From an uncultured Saprospiraceae bacterium (GTDB lineage Bacteria > Bacteroidota > Bacteroidia > Chitinophagales > Saprospiraceae), in the NCBI GenBank assembly GCA_937926205.1, contig CALEYL010000014.1, forward strand, positions 1 through 58,520: a DNA stretch of 58,520 bases, written 5' to 3'. Under the pieces are notes generated by a model. The model did not search any database. It was not told the DNA's origin and saw only the letters and a program-made list of their open reading frames with translations. Shown here in pieces: positions 17,554 to 25,300 of this stretch; position 1 is the first letter of the stretch; each line of letters begins with the position of its first letter. A program made the translations under genes and the position numbers.

Positions 17554-18345
17554 TCAATAAGCAAGTTCATTCACCAATCTTGTTGCTTCGTCCAGTTTGT
17601 GCCGGACCACTTCGCCCACCACAATTACTGCGGGGCTGCCAACGCCTGAAAGGGCTGCCTTTTCAGCAATGTCTGAAATCTTTCCAAACACGGTTTGTTG
17701 TTGCGGCAGTGAAGCATTTTGAATAATGGCCACGGGCAATTCCTGCTTGCCTGCGAGGGTATAGGTCGCTGCAATTTCAGGTAGTTTTGCAAGCCCCATC
17801 AGAATGACGGCCGTTGCGGCTGTCCGGGAAACTTCATACAGCTCAGGGTTTAAATCTCCGGAGTCAGTTGTTGCCGTCAGGACCCAAAAACTTCGGCTGG
17901 CGCCACGCATCGTAACGGGAATTCCGGCCAATCCGGGCCCGGCAATGGCACTCGAAACCCCGGGGATGTAAGTTGCTTTCAGACCATGTTCCCGGGCGTA
18001 CTGCATTTCTTCCATGCCCCTTCCAAAAACAAATGGATCCCCTCCTTTGAGGCGTACAACCCTGCCGAATGCCAGCGCACAATCCAGGATCAGCGTGTTG
18101 ATTTCCTCCTGCGTATGGGATTTTTTGCCCCGTCGTTTTCCAACAAATATTCGGATGGCGTCAGCCGGCGCATATTGTAACAATGCCTCATTTACCAAAG
18201 CATCGTACAAAACGACATCGGCCTGCCTTAAAGCTTTCAACCCTTTGATGGTCAATAAGTCAGGATCTCCGATACCAGCACCTACGACAATCAGCTCGGG
18301 GCGCCTTTGGGAAGGATTGGAAGGAAAAAATGCCTGATGATTCAT
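17554..18345 (-). CDS. cobA: Uroporphyrinogen-III C-methyltransferase
   Basis: SAM-dependent double methylation of uroporphyrinogen III to precorrin-2, the entry into siroheme synthesis. At 263 residues it is a stand-alone SUMT, unlike the fused CysG of enterobacteria. Motifs are VVGAGIGDPDLLTIKGLKAL (N-terminal GxGDPxLLT signature) and VVRLKGGDPFVFGRGMEE (second SUMT signature). In this operon it works with the Met8-like half of the last gene to supply siroheme for CysI; no cobalamin gene is nearby. It lies 105 bases downstream of cysN and 19 bases upstream of cysJ. Confidence 0.94.
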   Translation of the reverse strand: MNHQAFFPSNPSQRRPELIVVGAGIGDPDLLTIKGLKALRQADVVLYDALVNEALLQYAPADAIRIFVGKRRGKKSHTQEEINTLILDCALAFGRVVRLKGGDPFVFGRGMEEMQYAREHGLKATYIPGVSSAIAGPGLAGIPVTMRGASRSFWVLTATTDSGDLNPELYEVSRTAATAVILMGLAKLPEIAATYTLAGKQELPVAIIQNASLPQQQTVFGKISDIAEKAALSGVGSPAVIVVGEVVRHKLDEATRLVNELAY

Positions 18346-18450
18346 GATTTAACTCGATTTGGAACCGCCGATACAATCAGCGAAATATTTTATATTGAAT
18401 GCTATTTAATCATGCTGGTCGAGCAGCGTTGGGCCGGACAGGGCCGTACT

Positions 18451-19713
18451 TCATCCAACCTGAAGCTCAGTAGCACATTCCAGCAGCCCTGCAGCGACGG
18501 TGTCGTGGGTATGTTCATTTACCAGAATGAAGCCTCCGCTGTGCCTGTTTTGGCGATATGCATCAAAAACCAGTGGGCGCGCGGTTCTGAGGTGCACGAA
18601 ACCGATGTCGTTGAGCTGAAGTTTATCATCGGGAAGGCGGTCGAAAGTGTGTACATCAACCCGGTATTCAATGGATTTGACGATGGCCTTAACCGTAGCT
18701 GAATTGTGTTGAAGCAACAATTTATCTCCTGGCTGCAAGGGCTTTTCACTCATCCAGCACAAAGTTGCTTCCAGATCCTGTGTAACTGCAGGTTGGGCAT
18801 CTAAGCGCGCTATGGTATCTCCGCGTGAAACATCGATGTCATGGGCGAGATGCAACACCAGGGGCTGAGGGGCAAATGCTGTTTCTACCTGCTGCTGGTT
18901 GACTTCAATGGCGACGATTTCCGATTCGATGCCGGCCGGCAAAACCACCACCCTGTCGCCACGACGGAAAACGCCACTGCGCAAACTCCCCGCATAGCCC
19001 CGGTAGTCGTGCCATTCGTTCGATTTTGGGCGAATGACATACTGTACCTGAAAACGTGGCGCCTGATTTTCAGCAACTGCTTCTGTCTCTACAGTTTCGA
19101 GGTGTTGAAGCAGCGTGGGGCCCTGATACCAGGGCATATTGGCCGATGGTTCAACGACATTGTCACCTGCCAGCGCACTGATGGGAATGAAGGTGATGTG
19201 TTCCAGATTCAGTTTCTCAGCCAGCTCCTGATAGGAAGCAGCAATTTTATAGAAGCGTTCTTCACTGTAACCTACAAGGTCTAATTTGTTGACCGCAACG
19301 ACAATTTGAGGAATGCCCATCAATGAGGCAACCAAACTGTGGCGGTGGGTTTGTTCTACCACCCCCTGGCGGGCATCAATCAGGATAATGGCCAGATCGG
19401 CATTGGAGGCGCCTGTGATCATGTTGCGGGTGTATTGCACGTGACCGGGCGCATCGGCAATGATAAATTTTCGGCGGGGCGTACTGAAGTATTTATACGC
19501 CACATCAATGGTAATGCCTTGTTCCCGTTCCGCCCGAAGGCCGTCGGTCAGCAGCGACAGGTCCAGTTCGCCATCCGCTTTGTTGCGGCTTTGGCGTTCG
19601 AGTGTTTGTAAAATGTCGTGTGAAACCGCTTTGGAATCGTAAAGCAGACGGCCAATAAGCGTACTCTTTCCATCATCGACACTTCCGGCGGTAATAAATT
19701 TTAAAATATTCAT
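18451..19713 (-). CDS. cysN: Sulfate adenylyltransferase GTPase subunit
   Basis: GTP-driven partner of CysD in making adenosine 5'-phosphosulfate (APS) from ATP and sulfate. It has the elongation-factor-like GTPase motifs AGSVDDGKSTLIGRLLYD (P-loop), DAPGHVQYTRNM (G3) and VNKLDLV (G4), followed by two beta-barrel domains. At 420 residues it ends without a C-terminal APS kinase (CysC) domain, unlike CysNC fusions. The ATG at 19713 is used; the frame extends two codons to a TTG. It follows cysD by 69 bases. Confidence 0.95.
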   Translation of the reverse strand: MNILKFITAGSVDDGKSTLIGRLLYDSKAVSHDILQTLERQSRNKADGELDLSLLTDGLRAEREQGITIDVAYKYFSTPRRKFIIADAPGHVQYTRNMITGASNADLAIILIDARQGVVEQTHRHSLVASLMGIPQIVVAVNKLDLVGYSEERFYKIAASYQELAEKLNLEHITFIPISALAGDNVVEPSANMPWYQGPTLLQHLETVETEAVAENQAPRFQVQYVIRPKSNEWHDYRGYAGSLRSGVFRRGDRVVVLPAGIESEIVAIEVNQQQVETAFAPQPLVLHLAHDIDVSRGDTIARLDAQPAVTQDLEATLCWMSEKPLQPGDKLLLQHNSATVKAIVKSIEYRVDVHTFDRLPDDKLQLNDIGFVHLRTARPLVFDAYRQNRHSGGFILVNEHTHDTVAAGLLECATELQVG

Positions 19714-19782
19714 GGTCAATTGTTTGCAAAGTCCGTAGATATTGAGTTTTTCATTTTCAGGACGGTGTATGCACCGAAAGGC

Positions 19783-20691
19783 TCAGAAATAGCCGTTTTT
19801 TTTCCGATCTTCCATCGCCGCTTCAGACAGGCGGTCGTCAAGACGGGTAGCGCCCCGCTCGGATATTTTTGCCAGCAAAATTTCCTGAATGATGTCGTCA
19901 ATGGTCGTTGCCGGACTCTCCACAGCAGCGGTACAGGTCGCATCGCCAACCGTGCGGAACCGGACCTCACGAACGGCAATTTCATCATCATGATCCAGGT
20001 TGATGTGTTCTGTAATGGCGAGCAATTGTCCGGCCGGAGTGACAATACAGTTGCGGCTGTGGGAGAAATAGATTGCAGGAAGGGCAATGTTTTCCTGTTG
20101 GATATAACTCCATACATCGAGTTCCGTCCAGTTGGAAATGGGAAAAACCCGAACATTATCCCCTTTGCGGATGCTGCCGTTGTAGATGTCCCAAAGTTCA
20201 GGGCGCTGGCGTTTGGGGTCCCATTGCCCAAATTCATCCCGAACACTAAAAATGCGCTCTTTGGCACGGGCTTTTTCTTCATCCCGCCTTGCCCCGCCAA
20301 TACAGGCATCAAATTCAAACTCCTCAATAACCTCTAACAAAGTATAGGTTTGCAGCGCATTCCGGCTTGGAAATTTTCCCACAGCATCTTTCAGGCCCTG
20401 ACGACGGATGGTATCTTCTACCTTGCGCACAATGAGTTGTTCGCCCAGACTGGCGGCCAGTTTATCCCTGAAATGAATGACTTCGGGAAAATTGTGCCCG
20501 GTATCGATGTGCACCAAAGGGAAAGGCAGTTTTCCCGGCCGGAAAGCTTTAAGCGCCAGATGGACCAAAGTGATCGAATCTTTTCCGCCTGAGAACAAAA
20601 GTGCCGGACGTTCAAACTGTCCGGCCACTTCCCGAAGGATGTGGATGGCCTGAGCTTCTAAGTGATCGAGATAATCAAAGTGCGTTGACAT
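19783..20691 (-). CDS. cysD: Sulfate adenylyltransferase catalytic subunit
   Basis: Adenylyl-transferring subunit of ATP sulfurylase. The PP-loop LLFSGGKDSITLVHLALKAF near residue 33 binds ATP. The family tail with HSRNCIVTPAGQLL and CTAAVESPATTIDDIIQEIL is present, and the protein ends in RLSEAAMEDRKKNGYF like its homologues. 302 residues is the normal length. The start is an ATG, 34 bases after the cysH stop, consistent with co-transcription. Confidence 0.96.
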   Translation of the reverse strand: MSTHFDYLDHLEAQAIHILREVAGQFERPALLFSGGKDSITLVHLALKAFRPGKLPFPLVHIDTGHNFPEVIHFRDKLAASLGEQLIVRKVEDTIRRQGLKDAVGKFPSRNALQTYTLLEVIEEFEFDACIGGARRDEEKARAKERIFSVRDEFGQWDPKRQRPELWDIYNGSIRKGDNVRVFPISNWTELDVWSYIQQENIALPAIYFSHSRNCIVTPAGQLLAITEHINLDHDDEIAVREVRFRTVGDATCTAAVESPATTIDDIIQEILLAKISERGATRLDDRLSEAAMEDRKKNGYF

Positions 20692-20725
20692 ATCGTATAC
20701 TGTTTTTTATTTGAAAACCAATGGA

Positions 20726-21454
20726 TTAGTATTGAATTGCAGGGGCGTGTAAACCGCATTCTTTTTTGGAGGCATCTTCCCACCACCAACGGCCGGCCCG
20801 AAAATCTTCGCCTTCGCGGATGGCGCGGGTGCAGGGTGCACAGCCAATGCTGACAAAACCTTTGTCGTGCAAAGGATTGTAAGGAACATTGTGCTCGCGT
20901 ATGTATGCACGAACTTCCTCAAAGCTCCAATGAAAAAGCGGATGAAATTTGATGAGCTGGTGGGCGTCGTCCCATTCCAGATTGGTCATGTCCTGACGAT
21001 TGGCAGATTGTTCAGCGCGAATACCGGTTACCCAGAGGCTTTGTCCTGCCAATGCACGGCGCAGGGGCTCTACTTTCCGGATAAAGCAGCATTCTTTGCG
21101 GTTTTCCACGGATTGATAAAAACTGTTGGGGCCTTTGACGGCGAGGAGGTTTTGAACAGCGTCAGATTGAGGGAAATAAGTTTCTATGGGTTTTCCGTAG
21201 TGCTCCAGCGTACGCGACCAGGTGGCGTAGGTCTCCTGAAAATTTCGCCCGGTGTCCAGCGTGAAAACACGGATGGGCAGGTTGTTTTCAAAAATCAGGT
21301 CGGTAATAACCTGGTCTTCAAGACCAAAACTGGTTGAAAACACAACCCCGCCTGGGAATTGTTCTGCCAGCAGCCGCAGGTTTTCCAGTGGGTCCTGCGC
21401 CTGTCGGGGCAAAAGCTGTTCCAAATCCGGGCGTGTTTCTGTTGATGTTTGCAT
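20726..21454 (-). CDS. cysH: Iron-sulfur APS/PAPS reductase (probably APS-specific)
   Basis: Reduces activated sulfate to sulfite with a thioredoxin-like electron donor. In 242 residues: the modified PP-loop VVFSTSFGLEDQV (37-49), LDTGRNFQETY, the paired cysteines Cys122-Cys123 (KECCFIRKVEPL), Cys205-x2-Cys208 (GCAPCTR) and the catalytic ECGLH (Cys233). The CC...CxxC set binds a [4Fe-4S] cluster and in characterised enzymes marks APS use; PAPS reductases lack it. The operon has no APS kinase, in agreement. The ATG at 21454 is chosen (MQTSTETRP); an upstream TTG at 21487 would place the start inside the terminator hairpin. It is the first structural gene, behind the attenuator. Confidence 0.93.
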   Translation of the reverse strand: MQTSTETRPDLEQLLPRQAQDPLENLRLLAEQFPGGVVFSTSFGLEDQVITDLIFENNLPIRVFTLDTGRNFQETYATWSRTLEHYGKPIETYFPQSDAVQNLLAVKGPNSFYQSVENRKECCFIRKVEPLRRALAGQSLWVTGIRAEQSANRQDMTNLEWDDAHQLIKFHPLFHWSFEEVRAYIREHNVPYNPLHDKGFVSIGCAPCTRAIREGEDFRAGRWWWEDASKKECGLHAPAIQY

Positions 21455-21485
21455 AAGCACTGTTGATGTTGACGGGATAAAAAAC

Positions 21486-21520
21486 AAAAAGCCCTTCGGT
21501 GCATTACCGAAGGGCTTTTT
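21486..21520 (-). terminator. Intrinsic terminator in the cys operon leader (attenuator stem 3:4)
   Basis: Reading the minus strand: the 5' arm AAAAAGCCCTTCGGT (21520-21506), a 5-base loop and the exact complement (21500-21486) form a 15-bp stem ending in TTTTT, followed by GTTTTTT. This is a textbook rho-independent terminator. It lies after the leader open frame and 31 bases before the cysH ATG, so it cannot be the end of an upstream gene and must control entry into the operon. Confidence 0.9.
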
Positions 21521-21610
21521 GAGCTGAAAAGCAACTAATTGGATGAAATCTTATGACCAATATTCATACAAAATTGCATTGCAGCCGCTTCGGTAGAGCC
21601 GGGCGGTACA
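21505..21610 (-). promoter_or_regulatory. Mutually exclusive antiterminator and pause stems of the cys leader
   Basis: Segment 2, UACCGAAGCGGCU (21595-21583), pairs with segment 3, AGCCCUUCGGUA (21516-21505), giving 12 bp with one bulged C. Segment 3 is the 5' arm of the terminator, so 2:3 excludes termination. Segment 1, UGUACCGC (21610-21603), includes the last Cys codon and pairs with GCGGCUGCA (21588-21580), giving 8 bp with one bulged C and one U-G pair, which excludes 2:3. A ribosome waiting at the Cys codons would block 1:2, allow 2:3 and let transcription continue. The pairing is read directly; the mechanism is inferred by analogy with trp and his attenuators. Confidence 0.75.
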
Positions 21611-21655
21611 ACAGCAACAACAACAAGCCATGAATGAAATATTGGTCGAATTCAT
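21551..21655 (-). CDS. Cys-rich leader peptide of the sulfate assimilation operon
   Basis: 34-residue open frame starting at an ATG and ending in TAA. Residues 11-16 are six consecutive cysteines (codons TGT TGT TGT TGC TGT TGT, 21625-21608), with a seventh Cys at residue 25. It lies between the operon promoter and an intrinsic terminator, 96 bases before cysH. The position, size and run of codons for the pathway's end product are those of an attenuation leader peptide. A 14-base segment covering codons 3-7 (21634-21647) is also complementary, with one bulge, to 21555-21567 at the end of the frame. The peptide itself probably has no function after translation. No standard ribosome-binding site is seen. 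Confidence 0.82.
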   Translation of the reverse strand: MNSTNISFMACCCCCCTARLYRSGCNAILYEYWS

Positions 21656-21659
21656 GGCG

Positions 21660-21690
21660 CAAACTTAGGTGATCCTAATACACCATGCAA
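21660..21690 (-). promoter_or_regulatory. Promoter of the cys operon
   Basis: Minus strand: TTG (21690-21688), 20-base spacer, TAAGTTTG (21667-21660), a perfect match to the Bacteroidota TTG-N17..23-TAnnTTTG promoter. Only four bases separate the -7 box from the leader ATG at 21655, so the predicted transcription start falls at or within a few bases of that ATG. The leader may be translated as a leaderless message. Confidence 0.72.
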
Positions 21691-22383
21691 TAGGCAAGGC
21701 CATTTGTTGTAAAAATTTAACATTGTGGTAATAAATATTCATATGTTTTGCAACAAAATTTAGACGGCCGCGTATATACATACTGTTCATAGTTTTTAGT
21801 TCATAGTGATCAAACAAGAGAGCCTTTCGCACTTCTTATCATTGCTCTCAAAATTCAATAAAAGCTACGATGGTTACTTAACTTGCCATTGTAATTTGAG
21901 TATAGCAAGGCATACTTTCGGATTGGAAATGTGCAAATTCCTCAGCTTATTTCATTGGATAAAGCCTATATTTGTCCAATAATTAAGCTGCCAGGATATT
22001 TTTCGAATAATTTGGGTTTATATTCTTGATTTGAAATCAAAATATGTGACTCGTCTATAGTAGTTATGTCTAAAAAATTTTCTCACATATAAATCCTGTT
22101 GAAAGGTGTAGATTGTTTTTTTTAGTCTTTTTCCCCCTTCTGATAATTCACGCTGTTTAACATCAATTTGATCGAACTGACTGTTTGGTTAATGTATTAA
22201 TGAATCGGGCCTTTGCCATTGGCCTGTATTTCTGTAAATCTTTACTCCTCACAGTCGCGAATGAATGTACTATGCTGAAGTTGGGTTCCCTTCACCTCAA
22301 CAGGAAAGCTTAAAACATTTAACTACAAGAATCATACAAACATCATTTGAAAACATTTTGTCCACAATTATTTTAACAAAACT
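21691..22383. other. Intergenic region between the cys operon and the giant repeat protein
   Basis: About 690 AT-rich bases separating divergent transcription units. A TATATTTG at about 21968-21975 matches the -7 consensus on the plus strand but has no TTG at the right distance and lies 400 bases from the next gene; TATTTCTG near 22227 is a one-mismatch alternative. I found no convincing RNA gene, open frame or repeat. Confidence 0.5.
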
Positions 22384-25300
22384 ATGAAACAAAGTACTAC
22401 GACACGAGCAACCAGCGGTTGCTTTTTCCGGGCTATTTGTACCCGGATATCACCAGTTCTCTCTCTTACTAAAAGGGTCTTAACCCTGACAGGAATGCTG
22501 CTTTTTGCGTCAGTACTGTCTGCACAATCCATTACACTAAGTTCACAGGAAACGATGTGGATAGATGCCAACAAGTGTAATGATCAGGGTCCTCGTGGCG
22601 CGTGGTTGTCCTTTAAGATAACCAACAATACCGCATCAACGTTGAACAATGTTGTTGTAACATTTGCCGGTTTCACAGGAGCAAACCCGACATACTTTGA
22701 GGTGCCAAGCGACCTGACCCGGACATTTACAACTTTAGCTCCTGCAGAAGTCGTACCCGTTTATTACTACATAGATTATTCTGAACTATGTAATCACCCA
22801 AATGGAGGAGGCTGTGATTTTGATGGATATACAGCCGATTATACGATCACGGTTAGCTCAACGGGTAACCCTAGTGTGGTGCGCAACGGTACCATTTCTA
22901 CCGATTGCCTCCTTACTGCCGCTGCGGCTGGTATTGCACAGTCTTCTGTACTTGGCCCAGGCATCTCCGTTGGCCAGGTGTTCACACAAACAGTTGTGTA
23001 TTCTTTTGGCAACAACACTGATTTATTTATTCAACCGGCCGGGGAAGCTGACTTCCAGGATGAATGCCTGCGTCTCATAGGGTCTGAAATTACTGCCGTT
23101 TCCGCCGGTGTCAGCCCGACACTTATTGGGCAAAAAGATCAACTCCATTTCCCAACAGCTTCAATCCCCGGAGGCGGTGGTACGATAACGGTTGTATATA
23201 AGTGGGTTGCTTTATGTACAAACATTTCCCAAATCGCCAATCCATGGGCCGCAGCAAAAAGTGGTACCAAATATAAATACCAGGGATTTGGAAGCTCTAC
23301 GACTGTTCCTCCCGCTGTTCAGGCCATCAGCATTTCCAAATCCGTTAATCCGTCTTTTTTGCCTACAGCAACATCAGATGGCGGCTTTGGTAATGGAATT
23401 GCTGAATGGACCGTAACTTTGACAAATAGTAGTTCCGTTGTTGTCGTCGTTGACAAGATAAATGACGTCATCCCAGCATGTATGACATTGTCAACCCCTC
23501 TAGCCCCATCCAGTGGTGTAACGGCTGGCAATTCTGCCAGTTCTCCTGCTGTTGGATCCACAGGTTTGGTATCGTGGGTAGGGAAAAAACCCGGTAATAG
23601 CGCAAATCACGAATACAAAGTGCCAGCCAATGGTACGCTTACATTGGTTTATCGCACCAATGTAAGTGCTTGTGCATCCCCAAGGAGTTATACAAACTCA
23701 GCTACTGCTAGTATCGGATCTACGACAGTTGGGCCCGCAACAGCAACCATAAGTATTGGGATTCTACAGGCTGACCTGGCAATTACCAAAACCGACGGCA
23801 GTGCTACTTACACGCCGGGTGTTGGCGTCACGTATACTGTAGTGGTCACCAATAACGGGCCAAGCAACGCTGCTGGCGCTACGGTCACAGACAATGCGCC
23901 CGCAGGCACTTCCATCACCTCATGGACTGCTACTTTTGCCGGAGGCGCTACCGGTGGCGCTGCAGGCATCGGGAACATTAACGAAACCGTTGATGTACCT
24001 GTAGGTGGAACCATCACTTACACCATCAATGTTGCGGTGCCGGCAGGTCTGACAGGTAACCTCGTCAACACAGCAACCATCGCTGCGCCGACCGGAACGA
24101 TCGATCCGACTCCGGGTAACAACTCGGCAACGGATATCGATACGCCGAATCCGGCGGCTGACCTCAGCATCACCAAAACAGATGGTATCGGAACTTATAC
24201 GGCCGGTACAACGACCACTTATACCATTGTCGTCACCAATGGCGGGCCGAGCAATGTCACTGGCGCTACGGTTACCGACAACATTCCGGCGGGGACTTCC
24301 TGGACCTACACCGCTACCGGTACTCCGGGAACCAGCGGCTTTGCTGCCAGCGGTAATACCAGCATCAACCACGTCGTTAACATTCCTGCCGGGGGAAGCA
24401 TCACATACACGGTGATCCTTTCCATTCCTGCCGGATTCACCGGGAACCTTGTTAATACGGCAATGGTAACCCTGCCAGCAGGAACTACTGATGCAACACC
24501 TGGCAATAACTCGGCAACGGATATCGATACGCCGAATCCGGCGGCTGACCTCAGCATCACCAAAACAGATGGTATCGGAACTTATACGGCCGGTACAACG
24601 ACCACTTATACCATTGTCGTCACCAATGGCGGGCCGAGCAATGTCACTGGCGCTACGGTTACCGACAACATTCCGGCGGGGACTTCCTGGACCTACACCG
24701 CTACCGGTACTCCGGGAACCAGCGGCTTTGCTGCCAGCGGTAATACCAGCATCAACCACGTCGTTAACATTCCTGCCGGGGGAAGCATCACATACACGGT
24801 GATCCTTTCCATTCCTGCCGGATTCACCGGGAACCTCGTTAATACAGCAACCGTAACCCTGCCAGCAGGAACTACTGATGCTACACCGGGCAATAACACG
24901 GCAACGGATATCGATACGCCGAATCCGGCGGCTGACCTCAGCATCACCAAAACAGATGGTATCGGAACTTATACGGCCGGTACAACGACCACTTATACCA
25001 TTGTCGTCACCAATGGCGGGCCGAGCAATGTCACTGGCGCTACGGTTACCGACAACATTCCGGCGGGGACTTCCTGGACCTACACCGCTACCGGTACTCC
25101 GGGAACCAGCGGCTTTGCTGCCAGCGGTAATACCAGCATCAACCACGTCGTTAACATTCCTGCCGGGGGAAGCATCACATACACGGTGATCCTTTCCATT
25201 CCTGCCGGATTCACCGGGAACCTCGTTAATACGGCAACCGTAACCCTGCCGGCAGGAACTACTGATGCAACTCCCGGCAATAATACGGCAACCGATATCG

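Noticed and set aside
21608..21625. The Cys run as a mere (CAA)n microsatellite on the plus strand
   Set aside because: The run is short and interrupted (CAGCAA), stays in frame with an ATG at a consensus promoter, and is followed by a terminator with a matching antiterminator segment; chance does not explain the whole set.
21486..21690. SAM or other metabolite riboswitch upstream of cysH
   Set aside because: No multi-helix junction or known riboswitch core was recognised; the region is explained by a short open frame and simple alternative stems.
21968..21975. TATATTTG as the promoter of the giant repeat gene
   Set aside because: No TTG at 17-23 bases upstream, and it is about 400 bases from the start codon; a promoter nearer the gene is likely but not identified.
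23920..25146. Long antisense open frames (up to 408 codons) across the repeat array
   Set aside because: They repeat with the 387-bp period and arise because stop codons are absent from one repeat unit in that frame; their Gly/Arg/Ser-rich translations have no domain, start context or promoter.
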